A DNA stretch of 64,000 bases from Paulownia fortunei (lineage: Eukaryota; Streptophyta; Magnoliopsida; Lamiales; Paulowniaceae): the NCBI GenBank assembly GCA_019321725.1, contig CM033124.1, positions 4,030,001 through 4,094,000 on the forward strand. Direction: 5' to 3'. A model generated the notes under the pieces. It was not told where the DNA came from, ran no database searches, and saw only the letters and a list, made by a program, of their open reading frames with translations. The position numbers were made by a program, and so were the translations under genes. Below, piece by piece: positions 21,777-34,500 of the stretch (its first letter is position 1; the number at the start of each line of letters is the position of its first letter).

Positions 21777-22005
21777 TGTCACGGACTTGATCTTTTAATA
21801 ATAATTGTGCATCTTTAGTTTCTTCAATCATTTTTTACTGTAGCTAAGTCAGTTTCGCTACTTAGAAAAAGTATTGGGAGATGACGGGAAAGTTTGAGAA
21901 CACTTAAGAAAGCAAGAGAGTTTATAAGAGAAGCTTTGTATTCATTTAAAGCTTGACTACGGGAGGTGCTCGATGTGATTGTCCTTGCTGCAAGTCATAT
22001 GAAAA

Positions 22006-23042
22006 TTATGCTGCATCAAGAAGTTTGGCCCAATCCTTCTGAATGGAACTTACAAATTGCCTCAAATAACACTCAAGTAGAGCGTTCACCCGTTCAGTCT
22101 GCCCATCAGTGTGTGGGCAGAAACTTGTGGTGAAGCATAATTTTGACTTAAGAAGGTTGAAAAGTTCTATCCACAATCGTTTCATGAAGTGGGGGACCGA
22201 ATCGCTCACAATATTACATGGTAGTCCCTAATACTTCACGAAATTCTTGAAGAATGCCCTTGCCACTTTTTCCACCGTGCAGTCCTTAATGCATAGTATG
22301 AACGTCCCGTATTTGGAGAATCAGTCCACTACCACCATGATGGAACCAAACCCCTTTGATTTTGGTAAGGCACTGATAAAGTCCATTATGATGGACTCCC
22401 ATAGTCGGTTAGGAATCGGCAATGGTTCTAATAATTCTGCCAGTTGTTTGTTCTCTACCTTGTCTTGCTGGCACACAAGACAAGTTTGGCGTATAACTCA
22501 ACACTATCTCCCATGTGAGGCCAGAAATAAGTTGTCTCCAATAGTGCCATCATGTGTCATTCACTCGAATGTCCTGCCCACTTAGTGTCGCGACAATCGT
22601 TGATGAGCTCCTTCCGAAAGCTTCCTCATTTCAGAACGTATATACGCCGTCCCTTAGTGTAGAGTGGGTCGTCCTCTACCCAAAATTTCTTAGTCTTGCC
22701 CTCCATAACTAGCTTCTTTAATTCCCTAGTCAATGGGTCATACTCTAAGCTTTGCTTGATGCGATTCGTTATCTCCCCATTGGCTAGGCTAACGGCTGTA
22801 AGTTCTATCTTTTGACTTAATGCCACATTAGCCTTACAGGGATTGTACTTCAATGTATATTTGAATTTCGCCAAGAAGTCTTGCCATCGAGCTTGTTCTG
22901 TGATAGCTTCTTCTGGGTTTGGAAGTAGCTTGTAGTAGCATTGTTTGTTTTGATGGCGAAATGTGATCCCAACAAGTAGTATCGCTATACCCATAGGCAA
23001 TGAATAATGGCCGTCATCTCCTTTTCTTACACCATTTACCAT
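22006..23042 (-). pseudogene. Gypsy RNase H-integrase remnant
   Basis: 22626-23042 reads as RNase H end and integrase N-terminal region (EQARWQDFLAKFKYTLKYNP, TKKFWVEDDPLYTKGRRIYV). 22209-22006 holds the end of the core (KLCFTTSFCPHTDGQTERVN, then LLECYLRQF). The Glu of GQTERVN is present. The part between, with the first catalytic Asp, is readable only in broken frames (22210-22625). Non-functional. Confidence 0.75.
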
Positions 23043-23780
23043 CGCTCGGTGTCATTGAGCTTCCGTCGCTCGAACACAATGAGATGCTTTTCTTTTATTA
23101 GTACTCCTCTATTGCAAAGTCGGAGGCATCCATGTGGAGTTAAAAGGGCTTGTCAAAGTTCGATAAGGCTTAACATTGGCTCGCTGCTTACTGCTGCCTT
23201 CAAGTCATTAAAGGCATGTTGGCATTCCTCGATCCATTCCAATGCTTTCCCTTTCTTGAGTACATCAGTTAAAAGTGTTGCCAGTGCCAAGTATCCCTAG
23301 ATAAACCTGCGGTAGTAATTGACAAGTCCAAGGAAAGACGGTAATTCCTTTTTGTTCATGAGCATGCAAAATATGGTTGGAGTGTTGGTCAAGCCGAAAA
23401 GCATGACTAACTACTTGAAAGTCTTGTATTGGGTAATGCACACCATCTAAGGGTCATCCCCCTTGACAATATGGACTTGGTAGTATCCTTTTTATAAGTC
23501 CATCTTGGTATAGATCTTGGCTCCTCCAAGCCTGTGAAATAGGTAAGCTATCAAAGTTATGAGATATCGATTTTTGATAGTTAACTTATTTAACATCCAA
23601 TAGTCCATGCACATTCTCAATGACCCATCATGCTTATTTTTGGAACAACACCAGTGCATCGTATGGGGCCTTCAATGGTCAGATTTATCTCATGTCTAAA
23701 AACTCTGTTAGTTGTCTTCAAAGTTTCTCTAGTTCGGGTGGGGCCATGCGGTAGGATGCCATGGCGAGTGGCTTGGTACC
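23043..23780 (-). pseudogene. Gypsy RT to RNase H remnant, palm deleted
   Basis: The minus strand keeps scattered RT phrases ([11 protein letters not shown] near 23600, MNKKELPSFLGLVNYYRRF near 23300, HMDASDFAIEEY near 23110). Between the HAF(R)L and LMNKKE phrases, where the YVDD active site should be, the sequence is missing. Stops and shifts are frequent. It could not encode a polymerase. Confidence 0.65.
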
Positions 23781-24826
23781 CTACTCCAACTCAACATTGT
23801 GATCTAACTCTCGCCTAGGTGGGAGTTTCTTTGGTAACTCATTCGACATCATTTTTTTTTTCTCCAAGACTTTTCGGATGATAGGTCGCAAGTCCTCCTC
23901 TTTAATGACGGATGGGACTTTTTCTTTCAGGGTGGCTAGATATGTAGACTTCCCCTTTTTTACCCCATTGGTAATTTGTATTGCTGACAAGTGCCTTGAT
24001 TCCACTTTAGTCCCATGCAGATGTCCCTCGGTTGGATCGATAGTGGGTACCACGCAAGGTGCTCCATTTTCAAGTATACACCTAAAACTAAAAGAAGGCA
24101 TAAGATAGTGCTAACCTTTCTCTAAAAGTCCATGCTGAATACAACCATGAAGTCATCCATGGGTGCCACCGAGAAATACACTTGGCCATTCCATGTGCCT
24201 AAGCATAACTCCATACTTCTTACTACGCTATTAAGGGGTTGAGCTTTGATGTTAACCATCTTGAGCCAACCTTTGCCCCTAGTCCATCACAGGCCTAGTC
24301 TATTGGCCTTTACTTCAGAAATGAAGTTATAGGTAGCTCCTATGTCTACCAACACCTTGGTAGGCTTCCCATTTATGTATGCCTCCACATAGATTTGCCC
24401 CTTGCTTGATGTTGTAGGCATATGTTTGGCATTGAGGGCATTACGGAGCAGAATGGATCCTATATTGCTTGTCCCTTCATCAATGCTTGATGCCGCCTCA
24501 TTCCTCTCAACGATGGCAGACATGGATCCAAGCTCGGGATAATTGCTCATGGCGTGAGGCCCCTTGCATACGAAGCATCTTCCACTGGTCCCAATTATCC
24601 TATTTCTTTTTCAAACCTTTAGTCGAGTTCCACTAGACCTTCTTTCTAGAATCATTTAGTGGGGTTGGTACTTTGTGAAGGACTCGATGATGGGGATGGC
24701 CTCGTCTACCGACTTGACATCTCGTCGTTGTAACTCTTGCTTTGCCCCTTATTGAAGCCCGTCCAAAAAGTAGAAGAGAAGGTTATCTTCCGATAGGTTG
24801 GGGATTTGAAGCATGAGTGTAGTTTC
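23781..24826 (-). pseudogene. Gypsy gag end and aspartic protease remnant
   Basis: 24287-24550 contains the protease region KPTKVLVDIGATYNFISEV, where the usual DTGA active site reads DIGA. Upstream, at about 24560-24590, is a zinc-knuckle remnant (CFVCKGPHAMSNYP) lacking the last Cys. Before that, to 24826, is gag sequence with NLLFYFLDGL and LQRRDVKSVDEAIP. 24101-23781 is the protease-RT linker ending in RRELDHNVELE. Several stops and shifts are present. Confidence 0.7.
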
Positions 24827-25026
24827 TAATCCCTGGTAAATTGGGAACAACTACAGGTTCTTGACATTGGAAATAATGAAATACAAGACACGTTTCCACT
24901 TCGGACGGAAACTTATACTTTACTTTGAGCCCTAGTTTTGAAGTCTATCAGATTTAATGATGTCATATTACTCACTTCAAAGACAATGCTTCCATTTCCT
25001 AAGTTGCAAGTTTTCCTAAGCTTTCA
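24827..25026 (+). pseudogene. Relic of distal LRR exon of receptor-like protein
   Basis: The stretch aligns with 34104-34300 of the receptor exon: aatccctgg, gaacaactacaggtt, ttgacattggaaataatgaaatacaagaca, cagatttaatg and ccatttcctaagttgcaagt. This corresponds to the LRRs around NCGKLQVIDIGNNEIQDMF. It has indels and cannot be translated through. It is cut on the left by the gypsy element and on the right by a SIRE LTR at 25027. Confidence 0.85.
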
Positions 25027-26465
25027 TGTTAGAATATGTTGTCGTTTTAATTAACAAATTAATCAGTTAATTAGTTTATCAGATTCGTGATGTTCCAACT
25101 AATGTTATAATATTAGTTAGAACATGAACACAAATGCACATAAAATTGACACTAGTAGTTTTATTTAGAGATATCTTGAGAATTTATTTACATAAATTCT
25201 ATAAGCTTATTTTTATTAAATTTATCTAATATGGTAAGTATGTAGAATTTTTATCCTACAAGAAAACAGATATATAAGAGTTAGTCTTGTATTTAAGCTC
25301 TCATTAAATGATGAAAAATTCAACTTACTATATTTTGATAAACCCATTAAAATCAATTTGTGTTTTGCACAAACAATGCCAACAAAAAACAATTTAAGTC
25401 ACGTAGACCTAACAATTTCCCATTTGACATTTTTTTATCAAAACATACTTACTTGCCTTAATCTGCCAAAGCATGTTCAAAAAAAGGAATGTTTTAACAA
25501 AAACATAACCTCAGTAATATCAATCAAATGCTGTCAATCAAAATCTACGTAACATGTTGGAACATCGGCACGAACATCAACTAGAACATGCTTTGCAAAA
25601 TATTATCACTCCAAGTAAAATACAAAAAGAAGTTTATTGAAAAAAACACTCCCCCTCAAATAAGCACCTCCCTCTGAAATGAACCACCATTCTCCTCATC
25701 ACTTTTCATCCCATTTTTAGCCAAAAATGCCAAATAAGTACCTCGAACGAGCCTTAAAACTGACAACAATTACTAGAGTAGAAGCTCCCCTAGTTGTTGC
25801 ATGCTCCAAATAGTTGTATGGACCTACATCAGAAGATGTTTTGATGGGAACAAAAGATGATGTTCTAATACTAGAAGGAACATGAGATGGACCATATAGA
25901 TCAACTTTCTGTAAATAGTGTTAGAAGTAATATTCGAACACATACTGTCAACTAAATTGAAATATGCCAATTTCAGATTTCACAAATCCTAATTCCAAAA
26001 TATAACAAGAAAATTCAAACTAAAATTCATTTTGCTATTGAACTCAAGAATAATTGAAGATTTTTATTCCACATTTTTATGCCAGAAATTAGTACTTTTT
26101 TTTGAAAAAAAATGAGAAATTAAATCTCATTCCGTAGAAAATCATGTTCTATCAGTGTTAACATGGGGTGCAAACATAAATTTAGCCAGTCAGTAGCTTT
26201 CACTCTAATTCAAGATATCTTAGATCGTCCTCTAAATATTTGTGATAACTAAACCCAAATTACTCATGAGTAACTTTCACTCAATTGAATTAGGTAGTTT
26301 TTTCTTTCAAAGACTTACTAGTTCGCATGTTCAATATAAAAATCTACTGTGAAACATTTCTAGTAAATATTCAAGTTCAATATCAAAGTAGACAAAGTTG
26401 TCATTCCCAAATTGTGATTCCAGAACTAAATTATCATTGAATTTTGTTCTTCAAGTATTTTTATT
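25027..26465 (-). mobile_element. SIRE-type copia remnant: 3' LTR and 3' untranslated region
   Basis: 25027-25413 is an LTR with TG...CA ends that matches the LTR at 59297-60357 but lacks about 670 bp from its middle. It is followed (in element order preceded) by a PPT-like tttcccattt at 25416-25424. The rest, to about 26465, aligns with 60358-62240 of the longer copy, for example tagctttcactct, atatttgtgataact, attactcatgagtaactttcactc and gtagttttttct. No coding part is left. The right end is cut off at Helitron-type sequence. Confidence 0.75.
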
Positions 26466-26657
26466 TAATTATTCATATCAGTTTATAATTAAAATAAAAT
26501 ATCTAGAAGTACCTTGGAATGTTTTTATTTTAATAAATTAAGTATTTATTAATATATCTTTATTTATAAAAATACCTTCTAATATTTTAGTGATTTAATA
26601 ATATTATTATTTTAATAAATTATATGAATCACGTGCAACACACGTGCTTCTTACTAA
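26466..26657 (+). mobile_element. Helitron-type 3' terminus
   Basis: The end contains a hairpin made of two CACGTG arms (26630-26635 and 26641-26646) with a CAACA loop, then seven bases and CTAA at 26654-26657, followed by T. Helitrons end in CTRR a few bases after a short hairpin and insert 5' to T. The orientation is the same as the Helitron-type 5' end at 5589. The left limit is set by the end of SIRE similarity. Confidence 0.65.
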
Positions 26658-27699
26658 TCAACAATAAAAAAGATGAATTGCATTGACTAGAGAATAAATG
26701 GATACCACAAATGAACAATAACTTGGATAACGAGTCTACATTTGAAACAACTGTTATCGACTCATCAATTTTTGGAGAAAACTATAATTTTGAAGGTTTA
26801 TATTATTCACAATATGGAGAATATTGATATGGACAAAGGCCGAATGTGATATTTGATTGAAAAATGATTCCTGATGAAGATGTATTATAAAAGTATGATA
26901 TGAGCTTTTTTTCTTCCTTTTGTTTTCACATTCTCATGTAATTATATACATTTAAATAGCTTAAACTTAATAAATTTGAGATAGTTTTTCGAATTTCCAA
27001 TTGTCTCATCAAATGAAATTAAAACTCCAAATAAAACCAACTTAAAAAGTTAGAATAACAAACTTAAAATAATAAGATAAAAACTAAAACCAAACCTAAG
27101 ATAATTTATAAAATCTTGAAATCGAACCTATGTCCAACTTATGAGCCAGCCTACTGTATTTAATTAAGTTTATTTTGCAAACAGTCTTAGAGCACACACC
27201 AATTTTTAAAGGGTAAAAGTGTCATTTTATCTCAAAAGAAAAAGACAAAATGCCTAAACTTGAACCATGCTCTTGCAAGCTTTCCATGGAGTACAATCAA
27301 CCAACTCATACTTGCCTGCCTTTTTCTTTCTTTATGGAAATTAGTATTGTGTGGAAATTTCACCATTCTTTCCAAGAAATTTCTTTTATCATTAATTGGA
27401 CTTAACTCGATAAATTTATTATTATGACTAACCTTGTAGTGTTCCTCACGTTTCACATTTGACCTGACAAAATTGAAAAGAATATTATCATATTATGCGA
27501 TGTGTGTTTTATGCAACATGAACTAAGAAGTGTACTAATCGCAAGTAATAGAGTGTGTGAGGGGTTATATTGTCGTGTCCAATAGGAATACGTATACAAG
27601 TATCAAATTATGATACTTTCACTATATTTAAACTATCAAATTTTTGATAAGTGATAAAAAAAAGTAAATAGACTAAATAGCAATTTAAATTTATTAACC
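26658..27699. other. Spacer upstream of LRR receptor promoter
   Basis: Near 26708-26880 one plus-strand frame reads protein-like text (NNNLDNESTFETTVIDSS, IFGENYNFEGLYYSQYGEY) broken by three stops. It might be a relic of a transposon or FAR1-type gene but I cannot assign it. The rest is AT-rich without recognisable features. Confidence 0.4.
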
Positions 27700-27898
27700 C
27701 ACCCAATCACTTTCATCTTAGTTATCTGGGTTTCCCACTTCTTTTCAGTATATTTCTTTTGACTTGACTTGCAAATAATTCTTGTCACTTTCCCCCCAGT
27801 GTTCTTCCCTTCCCATAATGATCTCATCATATATATATTATAGCCATAGCTTCAATTCTTGTTTGTCCACACAATTATTACTTTAGGAATTAAGCCTA
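27700..27898 (+). promoter_or_regulatory. Promoter of LRR receptor gene with tandem W-boxes
   Basis: The TATA box is in tatatatat at 27830-27839, about 60 bp before the ATG. Upstream, two adjacent TTGAC cores (27759-27763 and 27764-27768) form the sequence TTGACTTGAC. TTGACY is the W-box core bound by WRKY factors, common in defence-gene promoters. The region is duplicated at 19559-20020 and 21389-21776, and the tandem W-box block is among the best conserved parts, which suggests function. Binding is inferred, not shown. Confidence 0.6.
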
Positions 27899-28520
27899 AT
27901 GGAGAGATCTTGCCAATTTTTCCTACTTGCAGTGCTCTTGTTGGTTCATTGCTTAGCCAACACAGAAACTAGTAATATCAAAACTAATCAATCTTCCCTT
28001 CTTGCCTTGAAATTCCACATCACTTCAGATCCTTACGATATCTTGACAAATAATTGGACAACTAAAACCTCTGTTTGCAGTTGGATTGGAGTCACTTGCG
28101 ACTCTCGCCACAATAGGGTGACTGAATTGGATATTTCAGAAATGGGGCTTGTAGGCAGCATCCCACCAGAAATTGGAAGTCTTTCTTTTCTTGTTCACCT
28201 AAACATGACGGATAACCTTTTTTATGGTCCTATTCCTCCATCCATTTTCAACATGTCATCATTGGAAGTTATTGTCTTAACGAACAATAACTTATCAGGA
28301 AGTCTACCAGTGGATATATGCAGGCACAGTCTTCGCAGACTCAGAGTGCTTGATCTATCTCTAAATAAATTCTATGGAGAAATACCATCGAGTTTGGACC
28401 AATGTTCACAACTTCAGGATATTTATTTGTGGAGAAACAACTTTACTGGACATGTGCCAAGAGAAATTGGGAACATGACAAGGCTCGAGGTATTAAGGCT
28501 TGATGAAAACAGTTTTAATG
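27899..28520 (+). CDS. LRR receptor exon 1 (signal peptide, LRR N-cap, first LRRs)
   Basis: The ATG at 27899 follows the TATA box by about 60 bp and opens a hydrophobic signal sequence, so this start is preferred. The exon encodes 207 codons plus one base and ends at a GT donor (28521, gtatga), just after ENSFNG. The downstream frame in the intron soon meets a stop. LRR phrases include ELDISEMGLVGSIPPEIGSL and DIYLWRNNFTGHVPREIGNM. Sequence is closest in style to LRR receptor kinases of subfamily XII (relatives of FLS2 and EFR). It can join exon 2 at 30047. Confidence 0.85.
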
Positions 28521-31500
28521 GTATGACCTTGCCTCTATCCTGGATCTTAACTTGTTGCTCTCCCTAATTTTTTGTTTCTATGAGGGGATGTGGTTAGATT
28601 AAGTTGAAGAGTAAAAATAAATTTATAAGATTTTGAAGAATAATTTTCACTTAGGTAATAGATAGAGATATAATGCTACAAAAGAAAATGAAAAAATTAT
28701 TTCAATAAATCTTGATAAGTTGTACCTCCAACTCCAATGTAAAATATGTGGATAATTTTCCTAAGGGTATGTTTGGAATTTGGAATTGGGACTTTAGTGA
28801 AAAGTAAAACAAAATATTTTCTTTTTTTGGTTGAAGGAAAATATTCGCATGAATACGATTATAAGATATATTTATGAATGATAATTCTTTTTAATTTATC
28901 ATTTTGTTTTACAATAAATGAAATTTATATTTATTTTCATGAAAAAGATAAAACATGATGTGATATAGTTTTTTCTTTTACTTTTTTTTTTTTAATTTTA
29001 TTCTTTTTCTCAATAAAATCCTTAGTCAAACATACCTTAAAGAAATGTAAGTTCTGAACATTAGAAAGGTAAAATTTTGAGCATTCATTTTAATAAACAA
29101 AGGTCACACTTCCCCCCTGAATTTTGATACCAAATATTAATATAATTTATTATAATAACTGGGACAAAGAATTTGCAATATTTTATTTCTGAAAACATCA
29201 AACCTTCTTGTTCTATTCTCTATTGACCCTTTTCCTAGTATATGGCCATTGTCAAATTTATGTATTGGAATTCGTTTGTCATTCGAAGAGATTACTATAA
29301 ATAATTTTAACACAAGGGATCCTTACCATGACAAAGGTGCTAGTGCTATAAAACAACAAGGCTTCATGTTCAATTCTCCGTTTGATTATTTTTTTTAGCA
29401 GGGATAATTATATTTTTGGTTCCTCATCTTCACCATTAATTTAATTTCAATTCCTTTGACTCAGTCTTTATTAAATTTAGCCCCTCTATTTTTAATCGCA
29501 AATTGTATTAATGGTTTGAGCTCCGTTGAGTACTAATGAAATTGCTCATGCAGTCATATGATAATTGAAAAGATTATAGTTTTGGTTTATCAAGATGAAA
29601 ATCATTATATGTTTGGTCCCTTAAACTTGAATTTTTTACAATTTTAATTCGATGTACATGTAAAACTTTATTAGCAATTAACGGAGAATTGGCAACAAGT
29701 ACTGAATTTATCAAACAGTTGAAATGCCATGGACTAATTTTTACAAGTGCTAAACCAAAGGAATTGAAATTGATTTAATGACAACAATGAAAGACCAAAA
29801 ATATAATTGTCCGTTTGATAAACTGTAAATATGATCATTGGCAAATTTATGTACTCAGAGTTTGTTTTTCATTCTAGGAAAATTTATTGAAATACATTTT
29901 CTAACAAATCATATCAATCTCAACAAGTCCTCTGTGATTATAATACCATATATCTAATGCAAATGAATTGTACTTATAGTGATATTAGTAGCATATTATT
30001 ACGCTTGACAATTAAATTGACTTTTCATTACCTTACACTGCCACAGGTAATATTCCAGAAGAGATTGGTCATCTTAATAATTTAAGGATATTGAGCATGT
30101 CAGATAACAAGTTGACGGGCACTTTACCTCCAACCATTTTCAACATATCTTTCTTGGAAATAATTGACATATCAAAAAACATGCTTACAGGTATGATTAT
30201 GCCTTTTGGGTAGTTTTAAACATTGAGCTCTTTCTTTATTGTCAATTTTTATGATTTTTTCACTCTAGAAATTGTTCAAGCAGTATGATCTTGCCTCTTA
30301 GTTAAATCTTGATATTTGTTTCTCTATTTCTTTAGAATGATAAATTTTATTCTTGTGAAGAAGTTGAATTATTTAGAAGCTCTTTAGCACCACCATCTTC
30401 CAAAAATGACCTAACAAACCATATGGCCTTCAACGTGCCACGGGGTACCTCTTTGAAGATCTAGAAAAAGACACCTTGCCAAGACACAATTGAAACTAAA
30501 GCAATATCATTTTTATTATTTAACTAAAATACTTAAATGCTTGTGCACAATATTCCATTGAACGCCCAACAACAACAATCAACTCACTTCCCTTTATAAT
30601 AAACTTAGAAAAATAAACCCAAGTGACTGCACTAAAAATGCAAAAACTTAACATTTCCAAAAGTAATTACATCTTCATTAGAAAATACCTACACTCTACA
30701 TTGTTTATGATGTGCAAAAACTTCTTAAAGTGCTCTTGGTCCATTGGTGAAATTAATGTAGGGGTCTTCTAGGTGGACTTGTTGCAGTAACTATTGCAAG
30801 GATTGTGTGTAAAGATCCTGTTAAAAGGCAAAGTGCAAAGACAACTGTCCTTAACATCCATCCCCACTTGAGAAAGTGACATCCTGAGTACATTCAGAAC
30901 ATGATAAACATCATTGTGTAACTCCTATGCTAACAAAAGACTAGAATCGTAAGTGAGATTCTGGTGCAATGAGCTTTGTTAAGAATTATTTTGCATTCAT
31001 CCTTACTTCATCGAGCTAACACGTAATCCTTCTGAATTTTCTCATATAACCAATGTGAGACACCAATTTCAGTTCTAAGTAGTACGAAAAATGAGTTTAC
31101 ACAAGGATGAATAGACATTTCGAAATTTTATGCAAAGTTTGACATAAGTAGCATATTAAAATTTTAAGCAATTATTTAGTCAAAAATATGTCTAACTGAT
31201 ATTTAATTTTATTTAGCCAACACGTGACTTAGCTTGTCTTTGACAACGAGTTGAGGTCGCAGTGGAAAAGATACTCTTGTAATACAACTTTAAACAACTT
31301 AGTTATTTATTTAAAAAACTTTTGAAAATGCGATGTCCATATTATGCACCACAATACTAGATATAAGCTTGCTCTTCTGTAGAAGCTAAGGATAAAAAAC
31401 TCTTAGTGATGGCTCTTGAGATGGACTTGGTTGAACATTTTCTTGATTTTCCTCATTCTCCAAAAGAGGTGTTTGTGTTGATTCCTCTTCTTCATTCTTA

Positions 31501-34500
31501 ATGAGTTTTCAACCAACAAGAGAGATAGAACTTCACTGCTTCTCAAAATAATAACATCACAATGTTCTTTGCCCATTCTATTCTCCTTAGGTGTTCAAGG
31601 CAATTTATCTTGTTGTCTCTCTGGAAATATATCATCCAACTCACAAATTTGGACCTCCAAAATTTGAAATTATGTTGATGGATTTTGGACATTAGTTCTA
31701 GTTTCCAACATAAATTGGCTCTGAATGTTTGATAATTGAGCAATTGCTTCTTCAAGACTTATCTGTTTCTCCAATGGTGGGTAAATGGATTAAGTTTCTA
31801 TCTGGACTGGGCTTTGAGTCCTTGCCCAATGAGTCATTGCTTTATCAAGAATCAACTTCTTCTCTTGTGATGGATTACTAGGTTCAGTTCGCAATATGAA
31901 TTAGTTGGTAGTACTTTTCAATTACTCTAATATTTTTTTAAGGCTTAGCATCTTCTCTAATGGGGCGTAACTAGGTTAATGGCATATCAAATTCTGATTG
32001 CTTCTCCATGAAGCATTCGAATGATTTGGTCATCCCTGATTATAAGTGTCGGATAAAGGACAATTTTACAGCTCATTATAATTCCGCTCTTCTGCAGCAT
32101 GCTCAACATTTGATGGTGCAAATTAATTTCTCTCTTGGTATTCTTTTCTTATATAAACCGCCATATGATTCACGCATCTTAAAGGGTGTATGAATATCAT
32201 TTGCTGCAAATTTTCCAATTCTTTAGAAAGGGCTTCAACTTGGGTAGTCAACATNNNNNNNNNNNNNNNNNNNNNNNNNNNNNNNNNNNNNNNNNNNNNN
32301 NNNNNNNNNNNNNNNNNNNNNNNNNNNNNNNNNNNNNNNNNNNNNNNNNNNNNNGAAATTTAAGTATATTGAGAAAAATAAAATAGGTCGACCATTTGAC
32401 CAACGTATCCTTATATTGTGTTGGATAACCACCGAATCCTAATGTGTTGCAGCTTAGCTATGTTTTTCAATTGACGACCACAATCCCACTAGAGACATCT
32501 ACACGATCTACGAAAAAATATTTCTGATCAAATTGAAGTAATCTTAGAATTGGGAAGGTTGTAATTAAGAAGGCAAAATGATATGTGGCTACTCCTTTCC
32601 GATTCTCATTACTCAGAAAATTCTCACATGGTTTTCCTACCATGGAAAAGCTTAGTGCAAAATTTTCTAGAGTAGGGTTGACTTTTACATGTTCTTATTC
32701 AGAAAGATTTTGCTAGAATCTAGATTAGAGGTAGTATTTCGATGGTTTCCAATGAGGGTGTCAAAGAAGTTGGATTTGAACATGAAGGAAGAGATGTCCA
32801 TTGCTCCCATCTGGATTAGGTTTTTTCTCGAGTTAACATTATATTTTTTGACAAAACCAGTGTATTTCGAGGTTATCATAAAAAAAAAATTGAAATTTTG
32901 AAAAGTTGTGGATCGATTCTTTATGAATTTTTAACTCATCTTCTATTAGATTAATTACTTTTCTTAGTTATAAATTAGTTAATTTAAATAGTTGATCTAT
33001 TTGACATAAAAAAATTTTCATGCATATTCATATAAGCTCTAGAACACTTTATATTATCGCTTCAATTGTTTCCATATGGGGTTATTTCTAACATAATTCT
33101 CAATAACTAGTATCACATCCTATTCTTGATATACACTCATGTTGAAATACTCATTTGTGACCTTATATGCTCATATATGACATGAATCAAAGCAGATGCA
33201 CGATTTTAAATCAATTAATTATAGATAGAGATAATTTAAAACGTCATTTTAATTATGGGAAGCTAGAGAATATCTATTTTCTAGCAATTAGTTTGATTTC
33301 ATATAATGAATTGGTGCATAAGTTAAAAAAATAAAAACAATAATACATACCAAAAATTATCTACCCATAATATTAAGAACCTTCATAAATAAAAAAGTTA
33401 CATGTGATAATTCCAAATTATAAAAGAATTTTCGTAGAATGTGCAATCCTCCTAATGTTAAAGAGAATGCTTTTATTTTGTCTTATTTCACTTGGCTTAA
33501 AAATAATTGAATAGTTACTGGGTTATAATAATTAACTTAAGTATCAATCAATATAAAAATCCAAATCAAATTGATTGATACGTTGTGTGTATAAAGTAAA
33601 ATAGTTTGCAGCTGACGACACTTATATAATCTCTTTTTGTTTGGATAAACTTTCAGGTAACATCCCCTGGGAGTTGTTCACAACCAACATCTCATATATT
33701 GAAGTTTCCAATAATAATTTTGAAGGTTCCATACCACTGGATATTGGAAGATTACAAAACTTGACTAATCTAGACGTTTCAGAAAACCGACTTTCAGGTC
33801 TAGTACCTTTCACCATTGGGAATCTGTCACAAATGTCTTACCTAATGCTCCGTTCCAACAAACTAACTGGAGAGATTCCATCAACCATTTGCAACTTGAG
33901 ATCCCTTGAATATCTCCAGCTCTCACATAACAGTTTGAACGGGTCAATTCCACAGTGTTTAGGAAACTTGAGCAAATCATTGCGGGTCTTGCGGTTAAAG
34001 GAAAATCACTTGAATGGCCTCATTCCAACAACATTTACAAAAGGTTGTCTTCTTGAGTCTCTTAACTTGAATGGTAACAAATTGGAAGGAACATTACCCA
34101 AATCCCTGGTCAATTGTGGAAAACTGCAGGTTATTGACATTGGAAACAATGAAATACAAGACATGTTTCCCTTTTGGATGGAAACTCTTCCTGAGCTTCA
34201 AGTCCTTGTGTTGAAGCGTAACAGATTTAATGGTACCATATTACTTGCTTCAAAAACTAAGGTTCCATTTCCCAAGTTGCAAGTTTTTGACATATCCCAC
34301 AATGCATTTACTGGCTTTTTGCCTGTAAGATATTTGGAGAATTTCAGAGCCATGATAAATGTAAAGAAAAATATAACAGAAGAAGGAAATCGGGTTCTAT
34401 ATTATGAAGAGTCAATGGAATTCGTTTTGAAAGGTACGGTGCTTTCAATGACAAGAATCCTGAGAGCCTTTATATTCATTGATTTTTCCGACAACAAATT

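Larger units (their letters stand above)
21777..24826 (-). mobile_element. Truncated Ty3/gypsy retrotransposon
   Basis: On the minus strand it reads gag (partial), protease, RT/RNase H remnants, then integrase. The low-coordinate edge TGTCACGGACTTG at 21777 may be the start of the 3' LTR, of which only about 200 bp remain. The 5' LTR and most of gag are missing, because receptor-gene sequence resumes at 24827. The protein phrases fit the chromovirus-like branch, but no chromodomain was seen. Confidence 0.75.

Noticed and set aside
32186..32432. Open frames on both strands across the N run
   Set aside because: Translation through 100 N is meaningless.
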